From Polyodon spathula (lineage: Eukaryota; Chordata; Actinopteri; Acipenseriformes; Polyodontidae), in assembly GCF_017654505.1 (NCBI RefSeq), contig NC_054540.1, forward strand, positions 38,948,468 through 39,012,467: DNA of 64,000 nucleotides, in the 5' to 3' direction. The position numbers were made by a program, and so were the translations under genes. Under the pieces are notes generated by a model, which was given only the letters and a program-made list of their open reading frames with translations, was not told the DNA's origin and ran no database searches. Within the stretch, counting starts at the first letter, position 1; every line of letters starts with the position of its first letter. Below, one piece after another: positions 33,488 through 45,246 of the stretch.

Positions 33488-34055
33488 TGGTTACATTCTG
33501 TACTGTGTATCATTGGATTTCCTTATTGTTCCGGAATTAAAACAGTTTTTATTGAAAATCACATCAAGAGGACTGGAATTATTATTTATGAGAAATAAAC
33601 AATAAACACGATGGCCAAAACAACAGACAACAAACAAGCAAGTACCGTGCTGGTCAAAATCCAACATGAATAGCAACTGTTGTTATTTCTCTTTGTAAAT
33701 GTACTCGCATCTTGTTCTTACTCCCTGAACACCCACCGACCAGCAAAAGCTGCGTCTTTGTATACATGTGACCACCTCGGAATTAGCAATAAATTAATCA
33801 TTCCGGATATGGTCAGATTCTACACGAGAGTTTTTACTCTCCGAGGCCAATAGCCAATTTATCAATAATGACTTGCCGTTGACCACGCATTCTCAAGATT
33901 TTAGCTGGATGGGCATTTTAACCCTATCTATGCTGTAAAACAACAATAACAATGATTGTGTTTTTAGACACTAAGCACTACATTCAAATCATAATAATAT
34001 AACACAAATACAAAATCAACAAAATACCCACAAGGGCAGGGGGTAACCCGCCACA
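33488..34055 (-). mobile_element. Solo LTR, 568 bp
   Basis: On the minus strand it starts TGTGGCGGGTTACCCCCTGC and ends TACAGAATGTAACCA, giving the TG...CA ends of an LTR. CATG lies on both sides (33484-33487 and 34057-34060), a 4-bp target duplication; extending to 5 bp gives one mismatch. A TATACAAAG box (minus, 33764-33758) and a later AATAAAAAC polyadenylation-like signal fit U3 and R. An inverted repeat TGACCA...TGGTCA (33769-33815), reinforced by inner CGGAAT/ATTCCG pairing, ends 4 bp before the TATA box. No internal retroviral-type genes flank it. Confidence 0.75.
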
Positions 34056-34060
34056 CCATG

Positions 34061-35066
34061 ACATAAACTTGTTTTGCCTCTTATATTCACTTTTATTGAA
34101 TTTGAAATTGCTGTATTACCACATGATAGAAAATATTTCTCACGGGAGCTAGATCATGAGAAGGTGTTTTACTATTCGAATCAGGCTCCACTGATCCACA
34201 ATCCTTATCCGATCCTGGAGCTGCACCCGTAACTAGGGAAACTGACCAATGAGAAGAGAGCATGGGTGACACGTAGTTTAAAGACCCCGGCTATCAAACT
34301 TGGATACAGCCTGAGATCACAGTAATGTTACAAAGAAATGGCAAATGGATGGACAGAGATAGAGGAGGATGTGACAGTCTTGTTCAATTCAACTATTTAA
34401 ATCTGGGTTGCTTTATTTAATCTAAACAATAAGAAAACTTGTTAAGTTTGGAACTCACCTTAGCTCGTGTTATTTGCTAATGTTATCACACAGACGTGTT
34501 TAACCAATTGTCTACGTACAGTTTAACTTTTCATATTGAGCTGAAACAAACAGTACAAACTTAAATGGTACAATAAAAGGACTTCTGTGCTTTTTTATAC
34601 CTTGTGGAAATCATATGTTACATAATTATTATACCAAATTAATCATAATAGTATTTAATTACCGAAAGTCTCGTTCAACACAGTACTTACCGGTAATCAT
34701 TTTGTTATGCAAATCTCTTTGATTTATTTGTGTATTAGGGGAAACTGAATGCAATAATTCCTACATATAGGCCTATAATTTGTATTTATTTATTTATTTG
34801 TTTGTTTGTTTTGGTGAAAATGAATATTATAATAGGCCTAATTAATACAAAAAGGAAAGGATATCCTGCTTCAGTTTACTGTATTTTATATTACACAGTG
34901 CATTTATCTGAAGCAAAATGAAAGTACGCAGCACACTATAACAAAGTAAACCTGAAGAGATCATAAAATATACTCTTGATTGTCAGATATCAGATTTTGA
35001 GCTCAAATTGAACTCAGGATAAGCGCTGATCCTGAGCATGGCTTGCAACTCACTGGTGGGTCTTGG
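34061..35066. other. No recognised gene
   Basis: AT-rich sequence with no coding similarity. Confidence 0.3.
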
Positions 35067-35112
35067 CACATTATGGAACAAATATCCTAATTGATATTTG
35101 TTCCATAATGTG
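35067..35112. repeat. Perfect 20-bp inverted repeat with 6-base loop
   Basis: CACATTATGGAACAAATATC is followed by CTAATT and its exact reverse complement. The free energy as RNA or cruciform should be favourable for its length. It may be the collapsed remnant of a MITE; no target duplication is apparent. Confidence 0.9.
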
Positions 35113-36164
35113 ATTCAATTGATTGTTAATTTGGTAATTAGATTTGGTTTTCACTCCTAGTTCAAAAAGTTAAAATGTTTGTCTTTCACATTGCGGCATT
35201 ATTTTCATGACTTCCTCAGAGTTTAAAATTCCACTTACACAGACATCGTTAACAAATCTAGTTTTCTATGGATTCATAGCACTAACTGTGGATAGCACCT
35301 GCCACCACACACCAGATGAGATGCGATTTTTTCATTGGCTGATAACATACTTTCGCAGCGACGTGATCATAAAAACCAGATGTGACACAGATGCGAAAAC
35401 TGTTCAAAAATTGTTATTGACACAACTATGATCAAGAGCTACTCATTTGTCAACATGATGTAATAATTATGAGTGCCTTCTCTCACGGTATTTCAACATA
35501 TATGGCCAGTGCCTTCAAAATGGACTCCCATACATTACCTTTGAAATCTGTATCTTTATAATTACAATGATCTTTGCCATAAAACTGGCTATTTTTCCAC
35601 GACAAGCATTATTTTTCGCTCCGCTCCAGTGTCGCCCTGGTGTCGCCCTGGTGTCGCCCTCAAGACTCAAAACAAAAAGTATTACCTTATTTGGTGATTA
35701 CACCATACCTGTAATAAACCTAACCCTGAAATAGCACAATGCTGTGAATGTTTGGAACAAAAGTTCTACTTCTGACTAAAGAAAATCACGAACAAACCTC
35801 TGCAGCACATTGCAATACTGGACAAGAAGTGATTACAGCCTGTGTAATGAAGAGCTAAGCTAAAAGAGTGAGAGACCATGTCAGGGTCAAACAATATCCC
35901 TGTCATGTATTAAAGAGGACTGTTCAAACAAACAAGTGTACTCCGTTGAGAAAGAACATAAACTCTGTTTGAACACAGTTGTGGGAGAAGAGAAAAGAAG
36001 AGGACATTGAATAAAACTCATATTTTTTGTAAAATGTAATTAATAATGAACCTGGTGACTGATGTGTTAGAACTAATTAATGTCACAGGCATGAAGAGCT
36101 TTATGTAAATTATATTTAGATAAGTTACCTTAAAGTTTAAAGGGTTCTATATATTACCTGTGAG
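35113..36164. other. No recognised gene; three 11-bp repeats at 35626
   Basis: Mostly unique. Near 35626-35661 the unit TGTCGCCCTGG is repeated three times, the last ending in C. No gene was recognised. Confidence 0.35.
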
Positions 36165-36969
36165 TGTTACTGAGCAAGATAACCACGTGAATCTCCTCAC
36201 CAACTACTCCACACAACTCTTTATCCAGGCTCTGGTACTCTCCTGCCTAGATTACTGCAACTCCCTCCTGGCTGGCCTTCCTGCATCCGCAACCCATCTA
36301 ATCCAGCTCATCCAGAACTCCACTGTTCTCTCTGCCTCGCTTCTCCCACGCTACTCCACTGCTTTGCTCGCATCCAGTTCAAGTCTCTTGTAATCGCCTA
36401 CCAATGCCTTGACCAGACTGCACACAACAACCTCCAGACCCTCATCTCTCTCTACATCCCCACCAACCTCTCTGCTCCGATTGCACTAGAAGACTGGCTG
36501 TACCTCCTCTATGCTTTCATGCCTCCAGAGCCCGCTCCTTCTCCACCCTCACCCTGCAGTGGAGGAACGACCTTCCTGTGGATGTCAGGACTGCCCAGTC
36601 CCTGACCACCTTCAAGACACACGTCTTCAGACAACAGCTGTAAAAACTCAACTCTTTCCTTCTGGACAATATAGTACTCTGTCTTTAATGCACTTTAATT
36701 TGCACTTATCTGCTCCCTATTGTACTGTATTTAATCCTACACTTAACCTAATCTGTAGTATTTTGTATTTCACCTGCACTCGTATCTAACCCTGATGTGA
36801 CTATCAACACTGTTGTCTGCTCTTGAACTGCCCCGATATCAAATCATATTGTTTTGTATTTGCTCTTATTAGAACTGAAGTCATTGTATTTTGTATCTTG
36901 CACTTAATTGTACTGTAATTCTTGATATGTATTTTTACAACTGTAAGTCGCCCTGGGTAAGGGCATCTG

Positions 36970-36972
<3 letters not shown>
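36165..36972 (+). pseudogene. L2-type LINE, C-terminal end and tail
   Basis: Frames give LALVLSCLDYCNSLLAGLPAS-type sequence near 36220-36290 and HLIQLIQNSTV (usual 'LQLIQNAAARL'). After frameshifts, LQWRNDLPVDVRTAQSLTTF and KTHVFRQQL near 36555-36640 mark the end of ORF2. The element finishes with CTGTAAGTCGCCCTGGGTAA and GGGCATCTGCTAATA, the common fish L2 tail. It is 5'-truncated and inactive. A similar but shorter fragment is at 47.74 kb. Confidence 0.85.
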
Positions 36973-37024
<52 letters not shown>

Positions 37025-37032
37025 TATATTGT
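36973..37032. repeat. (TA)n microsatellite
   Basis: About 60 bp of TA dinucleotides at the end of the L2 tail, interrupted once near the right end. It probably expanded from the LINE tail. Confidence 0.9.
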
Positions 37033-38432
37033 ATATCTGTGACTGTAAGCTTGGTCATTGCACAATTAGGCATGTTTAACTAAAAAAAAAAATACTGTTT
37101 AAGAGCTGCTGTACAGTCTGAAGCAGTTTTGATCAAGCATTTTCTATTCAGTTCTTCAAAAACATAACAAATAAAGGTTAAACAACAAGTGTCTGGTAGA
37201 ATTCACTCAAGTGATGTCACTGGGTAGCTTGGACTGAGAAGGCTTAAAATGTATGAATATTGCACAGGAGTTTCTAAATGGCTTTTTCTTTACTGAAATA
37301 GCATAATATTTAACCACGGTTTTGACTTAAGTGTAACCATACACCCTGTATCAAACTCACAACGGTAATAGTTAGAGATTTCATAAAATAACAGTGTGTC
37401 AACGATAGTCAAAATAATCCCCCATATGTACTTTTCTGTTAAAAATATCTAAGAGCTGTAATTCTTTATTCCAACGCTCAGCTGCTGAGCCCCGTCCTAC
37501 AGGAACCAGGCTTCATTCCACTCTGGATGAAACAAACAGGTGGAAAAGGACTTCTGGAGAGTCAAAATGTATAACACGATCTGGCAGTGACTGTGATATA
37601 GTCAGCAAGGCATTTAACCCAAACAGAACACATTTATAATGCAAATGATATATACTGTGTGAATGGAAATGTAGTTGTTAACAGCATACAGTATTTCATT
37701 TATTTTATTTATTTACACTTTATCACTACATTTAAATATTACATGTACTGGATTTAATTAACTTCAATCATATATTAAAATTCATAAAGTAACTTGTCAT
37801 ACACATTTCCAATATTAGTCACTGTGCACCTACGTTTTCCAATGTACAGATCTATTTACTGTTTGCACATTAAAAAAGTGATTTAGAAAAAATGGGCCAC
37901 ATTCACAAAATGCTTAGATTTCTTTCATTTAGAGTGCCATATTATTTTACTCGTCAATTCCTCCCCAATTCAGAATGTCCAATTAAGTTCCCTCACTGAT
38001 AAGGTCACCCCAAACTCAATTGAATTGACAACCAGGGATTGTGGTGGCTAGATAACATTTCTCAAGTCTGGCACAGTTTGTCCTGAAAGTAGCCACCAGG
38101 GTACAAGGGCATCATTGTTGGGTGGACTTCATCTACAACAATGCTTCAGTAAATAGCTTTCGTTCTGCCATCCAGTGTAATCAAGGAGCTCAGGGTATAG
38201 TAGGAAAACAAGCCCAACACCAGGGCAGTGCTAACTACACTGAACAGGCAGGTCCTAGTAACAACAAATCCTGAAGAATTACTTTGGATGCAAACACTAC
38301 TTTGGTATCATTAGATAAATAAAAATGTACCACAGCATACCACTGTAAATACATGTCTTTAGTTTTGAATCATACAAAAGATTTTAAAAAATTGATTTTT
38401 TTGAGGATGCAACATCGATAATTGTTAATTGT
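37033..38432. other. No recognised gene
   Basis: Apparently unique AT-rich sequence preceding the CR1 fragment. Confidence 0.3.
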
Positions 38433-39590
38433 AAAGCATATGACATGGTTTATTTAGATATCCAGAAAGCTTTTGACAAAGTCCTGCATAAAAGATTAAT
38501 TCTCAAACTGAACGCAGTAGAGATTCAAGGAAACGCATGTACATGGATTAGGGAGTGGTTAACATGCAGAAAACAGAAAGTACTGATTAGAGAATGGAGT
38601 GTGGTAACCAGTGGAGTACCGTAGGGATCAGTATTAGGTCCTCTGCTATTCCTAATCTACATTAATGATTTAGATTCTGGTATAGTAAGCAAACTTGTTA
38701 AATTCGCAGGCGACACAAAAATAGGAGGAGTGGCAAACACTGTTGCAGCAGCAAAGGTCATTCAAAATGATCTAGACAAGATTCAGAACTGGGCAGACAC
38801 ATGGCAAATGACATTTAATACAGAAAAGTGTAAGGTACTGCATGCAGGAAATGAAAATGTGCATTATAAATATCATATGGGAGATACTGAAATTGGAGAA
38901 GAAATCTATGAAAAAGACTTAGGAGTATTTGTTGACTCAGAAATGTCTTCATCTAAACAATGTAGGGAAGCTAACAAGATGCTCGGATATATTGTGAAAA
39001 GTGTTGAATTTAAATCAAGGGAAGTAATGTTAAAACTGTACAATGCATTAGTAAGACCTCATCTTGAATATTGTGTTCAGTTCTGGTCACCTCGCTACAA
39101 AAAGGATATTGCTGCTCTAGAAAGAGTGCAAAGAAGAGCAACCAGAATTATTCCGGGTTTAAAAGGCATGTCATATGCAGACAGGCTAAAAGAATTTAAT
39201 CTATTCAGTCTTGAACAAAGAAGACTACGCGGCGACCTAATTCAAGCATTCAAAATTCTAAAAGGTATATTGACATATGTATATGACAATGTCGACCCAA
39301 GGGACTTTTTGACCTGAAAAAAGAAACGAGGACCAGGGGTCATAAATGGAGATTAGACAAAGGGACATTCAGAACAGAAAATAGGAGGCACTTTTTTACA
39401 CAGAGAATCGTGAGGGTCTGGAATCAACTCCCCAGTAATGTTGTTGAAGCTGACACCCTGGGATCCTTCAAAAAGCTGCTTGATGAGATTCTGGGATCCA
39501 TAAGCTACTAACAACCAAATGAGCAAGATGAGCCGAATGGCCTCCTCTCGTTTGTAAACTTTCTCATGTTCTTATGTTCTTAAACTGAAC
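38433..39590 (+). mobile_element. CR1-type LINE, 5'-truncated, with intact 3' end
   Basis: The fragment starts inside the reverse transcriptase (MVYLDIQKAFDKVLHKRLIL) and finishes with the 3' untranslated phrase CCGAATGGCCTCCTCTCGTT and two copies of an 8-bp ATGTTCTT unit ending near 39588. An 8-bp repeated 3' end is characteristic of CR1. Target duplications are not generally made by CR1 and none was seen. Confidence 0.9.
38730..39317 (+). pseudogene. CR1-type LINE ORF2, C-terminal 195-codon open frame
   Basis: The frame runs from VIQNDLDKIQNWADTWQMTF through EKCKVLHAGNE, EKDLGVFVDSEMSSSKQC, VRPHLEYCVQFWSPRYKKDI, ERVQRRATRIIPGLKGMSYA and FSLEQRRLRGDLIQAFKILK, the standard C-terminal half of CR1 reverse transcriptase proteins. 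Just upstream, in other frames, lie TSGVPxGSVLGPLLF (a stop replaces Q) and VKFAGDTK, where the catalytic FADD has become FAGD. It is followed after a frameshift by WRLDKGTFRTENRRHFFTQR and VWNQLPSNVVEADTLGSFKK. It is therefore dead, but the least decayed CR1 in the window. Confidence 0.92.
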
Positions 39591-39934
39591 TACAATTTAA
39601 AGAAATGTGCTCTAGAATCATTTTCAGTATGATGCACCAGTACAAAGATATACAAATATGACTATTATACATTTTTTATATTGTATTTATCATATTGTGA
39701 AGTAACAAGAAAGACTACTTCAACTTACTATTTCAAGGATTTTATCAACTTCAAGAGCCCTCTTTCCCGTCTTTTTTCTAGATTGATGAGATTTCATTAT
39801 TTTAACCTGTCCTCATAGCTTGTGCCATTTTGTCCAGGGATCAGCCTAGGTGTGCTTCCCTGTACCTTCTAAAGTGCAATAATGTATTTTATGTTGTAAA
39901 GTGACCAGAACTTTACACAGCTCTCCTCCTTACG

Positions 39935-40005
39935 TCTGAGGAGTTAATAGTACATTCGTCTTTGAACTGTGAGGTTAGCGGTTCGTGTCCACTTCTTGCC
40001 TTTTC
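39935..40005 (+). repeat. tRNA-like SINE head or tRNA pseudogene
   Basis: The stretch includes GTCTGAGGAGTTAATAGTAC, GTCTTTGAACTGTGAGGTTA and GCGGTTCGTGTCC. The last is close to the RNA polymerase III B box GGTTCGANTCC, and the first could be a decayed A box about 45 bp upstream. No clean cloverleaf is possible, so it is not called a functional tRNA. Confidence 0.35.
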
Positions 40006-40009
40006 ATTC

Positions 40010-43000
40010 AATTCACTAGGCTGGAATGCCTATTCATTACAACAGTATTCTAACTAGAGCATTTGATAGCCTAATCATAACTTCCCTGACTTGAAATCCA
40101 CATTTTTGTCAATATAACAATCTATTTGTCTATCTGTATGTTAATGCTACTGATGTCAACCGCTGCCTATAGCTATCATAATAAGCAGCTGGGTTGTCGA
40201 CAAGGTCCACTGCACTGGCAGACGGAAATAGATGCAAAGTCAATAGAGTTACCCTTCTGCTAATGCTTCCTGTCATCAAAAGACCACCTTATCCCTGTGA
40301 TAGCAAATCACAGAAGGAGCACAGCAGGTGTGCGTGTGTCTGTGTCTGTACAAACCGGTCACCGCCCTCCCCAGCACCAAGTTCCTTTGTGGGTTAAAGA
40401 AGTAATCACTTCCTCTCACCAAACAATTCATCACTGCCCAGTTCAATTATTGATGTGTTAAAAAGCACCCTCAGGATTTTCAAGAGTTCCTGGGAGGCAA
40501 CTATGTTGTGATTAGCTGTGTTGTCCTTTGTGTCACCAAGAATCATCACAAAGAAACTTCAATGAATTAACAAACATTTCTGTGATAAGTCTTTCTCAAT
40601 GTATTCAATGTGCTTTAGTATGCAGCATGTCTATAAGTATGGTAACACAGCACAGTTAACCCTGGTATATTAAAATGCAGAGTATTGCATTACAAAAGCA
40701 AGGCATCTGCAAAATGACTATTCAAATTGACTATGATATTTTCTTTTTATAAAAGTTGGGGGCAGCTTGTGGACCGCAATGTGAATGTGTATCTACAGTA
40801 TCAGGACCTACATTTATTATAGTGAATCAACTGTAATCGTGCCAGTTTTATTTTTATAAATCTCTTTTCTACACAATGGAATCTTTTTGTAATTATCTAA
40901 GTAGTGGTGGACCCTAATACAATCTCCCTAAAATTGTGTCTGAGGACCTAATTTCACTGTATTTTATTGTGTTTATTAAAGTTACAAGCAGGTCCTTAAA
41001 TCACTCTGGGGAAAACACCAATACGATTCATATACTGTACACTTAAAGCATTTAGATCTGCGACTGTTCAACATTATAAATTGTGCATAAAGAAACCAAC
41101 CACTAGGGATCACGATTAAGGATTTGTCAAAGTTCCAGTATATCTTATGCTGTGAACAGATGTCACCCTGTGCAATTAAATAAATACATAAATAAACTAT
41201 GTTATAAATAGAAACTTTGTTTAATTGTAGTTCCTGACTTTACTGTTTATCTGTGATATATAATAAGTGTATATGCTGTATGCAGGGTGTCTCTTATTAT
41301 AATAGGACTCATTTTGTACAGTTTGAGTAGCCAGAATCTAAAATGCATATGATTGTCAAGACCCTTGATTTTATTTTATTTAAAATTCCCTGGGAAAGTC
41401 AGAAAAGCAGCTCACCAGCTTCTATTTTTTGAGAATGCAAACGATGTAAAGCTGGTGAAGTGAACCTGTTTCAGTATGTCAAACAGATTCATAATAAACT
41501 AAAACTATTTTTTTATTCATATATCTACCAAATGTAAAGTCATGTTATTTTTATTTATTTTTGTTGTAAACTAGTAAGTTCACTTGCAGAGCCAAATTGT
41601 GTGTTAAAAGCAGTACATACCAACCTACTGTATAGCTTTTGTACAACCTGGGAATTTTTCGGTAAAAACTAATAATAAAAGGTCTTGGATATATGATCTT
41701 GATATATCGTATAACAATAAAAGACACCCAACAATATGATGTATTAACTTAGACCCCATTAACTAAGACTCCATACTTCTCTCTTTTTCTCTCTATAAAA
41801 AGCTGTCAGAACTAAAGGTATCTAAATGTTATTAGCAAACAAAAACATTGTATGCTGCTGTACACATGTCAAAGCTTTTAAACTGGCTGACTGTTCTGCT
41901 ACAGTAGCAGAAAGCTTTCTCAATGACAAAGTGGCCAGCAGGTTTCAAGAGACTAAAATGCCTTTTTTGTACAGATACACCGCAGCTTTAAATGCTGACG
42001 ACATTTTTTGGATAATATATTTCTATTCTTGGAAGAGTGTTCCATATATTTAAATGGTAATTATAATCTATTTAGCGTGAACCAGTTATTACAAGTAGTA
42101 TCATGGCAGTTACTTGGAGTGCAGTTTGTCTGATATAATTCTCCAGGATTAAATTCCAAGAAGACATTTTTTCAAAAAGATTATGTCTTAACTTGAGCAG
42201 ATTTACCAAGACTGTTTTTAACTCTTTTTAGCTTGGATAAAAGCAGGTGTATTTACAATTTCAACTTTGTAGCAAACTTATTTTTTCAAACTTTATTTTT
42301 TGTTAGTACGTTGATAAGCCTTACTATCTTTATTTAAAGATAGAATAAATTGGGTACAAAATGAAATGTTTTTATATACATATACTGTATATAGTATATA
42401 ATTTACAGTGTTTGGTGTCCAAGTATTATTTTATTTCCATTGTCATGACATCTTTGAAATGTATTTAAAAAAGTTTGAGCTCAGTAATATTTAAAACAAC
42501 AAGTTCTTTAGTAAAGACCATTCATTGTAGGATGCTTCCAGTTAGTTCCACCTCAATGTTTTTTTCTGTCATCAATGTGAGACTAAAGGTAATCGGTACC
42601 TTTTGTTTTGCTGGCAATTCACTGCTCTGCACAAGATGGTGCTGGTGCTGGTGCTTGCTGTCAAAAAGACACTCCACAGATGGTGCTCCTGGTTTCAAAG
42701 TTAAAGCACATTAACATAGACTTAAACAGTTGTGTGACAGTCGACTAATCACATGTCACATGATTATGAATGAACTGTAAAGAGCATGGTTCCAGAAGGG
42801 CAGACAAGAAGACTATTTAAAATTACATCTTAAATAGTTTTTAATAAATGAAGTTTAAAAAGCATATAGGGAACACGAAGGCTGTCACATTTAAATATGT
42901 AAATACACGTTTAGAAAATCTATAAACTATAGACTAACATTAAGCAGTTGACAAGTAGGTATCAATGATATATTTGTGTATTATGATGCAATCACATACT

Positions 43001-44559
43001 GACTCTATGACAATCTTATTCATTATTAAACAGTCTATCTTTTTTCCTTTTTCTTATAAACACCATCAGTAGATTTTAAAAAAATAAAAAAATAACATAA
43101 AGAAATAAATACTTGCATGCAGTCCTGTTAAGCTAAGAGTCCGCATTGCATTGGATTTCCTGAAAAATCAATGCTCAGAGGATGACCTATGGAGTATAAA
43201 TTGTCTTGCTGTATATTGCAATGAAGTTAGTGTCAACATTTTAAAAATAATAGTTTTTTTTTCATCTTTATTTGAAAAACGTAGGCAAAGTTCAATTGAG
43301 AATTGTTGTTTCAAATGACAATATATAACCAACCTCCAATATGATCACTAATATATTTGACTAAGCAAACTTTTGTAAATCTAAAGAAGTTTTATTGCCA
43401 AAATAAGATTATCTTTACTTTGCTTGTGTAAGTTACCTGTAGATTTGCAGAATGTTAAAAAATTAAAAAAGTACAACTTAACTTGAAGTTGGTGTGTGCT
43501 TAAGATGCTTTAGGGTGCTTTATGTTAATTAGCCTCAGTGAGGTTTTTCAAATGCTCTGTATTCCAACGCAGGACCATATTTGTGCAAGCAGCAGTTCAT
43601 TGTGGACTGCTTTGCATTTAACTATTTATTATTATTTATATTCATTTAATATACCAGTATTGTTTTCTTGAAAAGGCCTGAGCAATTGTTTAACAGTGCT
43701 GGCAGCCTTAGTGCACAAACAGCAAAGTGTTACAAAGCATTATGTTCACAAATAGAGCCCAAACATTATCAATTACATGACTTGTTCATTTTTTTTTTTT
43801 TTTTTTTTTTAAGTGGGAACTAGACAGCCTATTCGACTATTTTTACCTTTTCAATTTTGTCAGATTAGTAGCTGTTCTATCCCTATTTTAAACATCAAAA
43901 AACACCAGTACTGTAATTTGTATCTACTGGATTATTAAGCGGGGCTGCTTCCCCTTTAGTTGATGTTTGTGAAGATTATTTCCAGAAATAGATGATTATG
44001 GACCAGTGCCTGTCTTGTGAAAGACACACCCAACTACTGTATGTGTACAGGAATGTAATTAAATTATAGCCTCACTATACAGCAGTTCATACCTCACTGC
44101 TTGGATTGCTTGATGTGTGGGGAACACGCTCTTCTAATGAGGGTGGAGTATATTTTCAACATACAAAACTGCACCCTAAATGGTTTTTAAGACATGGCTA
44201 GCGATTTGGAACTACTCAACCTGCACCCCATTTCACATAAGACATTTTTCTCGAGCAAATGTATCAAGCTAAAAAAAATCACGCATGGAAACTCCACCAT
44301 TGGCAGGGTGGCATGTCATTATATTGCATCCTAATTTATCTTACGATTCATTCATTAAAAATTAAGTGGTAGGTATAAAATTAAACTGACCAACACAGGT
44401 ATTGCAGATCACCAGGGATGAAAACCGGTGGATTGTAAAGCTCTGTGCCAAACATCTTCCACGTATGCTTGCAAGGCAGTCTGGACTGGGAACAGTGGAT
44501 GTTTTCCCTTTGTTTTGGGAACTTGAACCTCCAAACATCTTCAACCAGCAAATCCTTCT
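40010..44559. other. No recognised gene
   Basis: A 4.5-kb stretch with poly-T (about 43792-43812) and AT-rich DNA. I found no coding similarity, exon-like splice pattern or transposon boundary. It is the longest apparently unique block in the window. Confidence 0.35.
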
Positions 44560-44740
44560 GCTTCAACCGAACAGCACCTCCTTGTTCATTCCTTCAGCTA
44601 GGATGCTAACTTTTTTTTTTAATTTGTCCCTAACTTGTGGGACTGTGCGCTCTGTTCCTCTTTCTGAGAAGGCATCGACCACTTGCTGGCACACATGCTT
44701 GTTAAGCTGTTTAGGACGATCGAGCTAGCTCAACACATCC
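44560..44740 (-). pseudogene. Myb/SANT-like DNA-binding remnant (Harbinger-type accessory ORF)
   Basis: On the minus strand, reading from about 44725, one frame gives LNKHVCQQVVDAFSERGTER followed by TVPQVRDKLKKKVSILAEGM. This resembles the Myb/SANT-like domain of MSANTD-type proteins and of the DNA-binding ORF in Harbinger transposons ('W..I..AVN...G...RTV.EVR.KW..LK'), with the last tryptophan replaced by leucine. The N-terminal helix and the rest of the gene are not visible. The plus-strand 108-codon frame over the same bases has no domain. Confidence 0.35.
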
Positions 44741-45020
44741 AAGTCAATAACTATACTATATAGTATACTATACGTGTTTAACTTTAGCGTAGTTTTACAG
44801 CAAGGGTATTCTCAAACAGCTGCTTTAATACTATAACAAAGGCATAACACAGTAATTTTATAGTAATTTTAAGTGTTATTTCCTAATTGCTTATGCCTCA
44901 AAAGTATAGAAAATGGCTATTATTCCCCACAAACTTTGCTTTTGTGACCAGGACAGTGATATTTTAAAATATCACTATTTCCAATGGGAAAATGGAAAAA
45001 TGTGTGTCTTTTCATTCACA

Positions 45021-45246
45021 TAAAGTCAGAAAAAAAACAACATATGAATCCAAATTAACATGTATTTATACTAAAGTAATACAAAGATGACTACAAAAGA
45101 TTTAGAAGTGAGTAGTTTTTCGAGATTTACAATTATACTGTATTTACAGTATAATTGTAAAAAGCGAAAAACTACTCACTTCTAAATCTTTTGTAGTACA
45201 TGTTACATGTTAATTTGGATTCATATGTTGTTTTTTTCTGACTTTA
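45021..45246. mobile_element. 226-bp foldback MITE
   Basis: The two halves are near-perfect inverted copies. Outer ends are TAAAGTCAGAAAAAAA and TTTTTTTCTGACTTTA; the middle has TACAAAAGATTTAGAAGTGA against its complement; the centre is TTACAATTATACTGTA, TT, TACAGTATAATTGTAA. The left arm carries about 26 extra bases near 45062-45090. TA at both ends is compatible with a TA target duplication of a Tc1/mariner-type MITE. There is no gene. Confidence 0.88.

Noticed and set aside
39935..40005. Functional tRNA gene
   Set aside because: Only the B-box region is convincing; acceptor and anticodon stems do not pair cleanly.
44402..44728. 108-codon plus-strand frame as a host exon
   Set aside because: No domain and no splice signals that improve it; the minus strand carries a better Myb/SANT-like reading.
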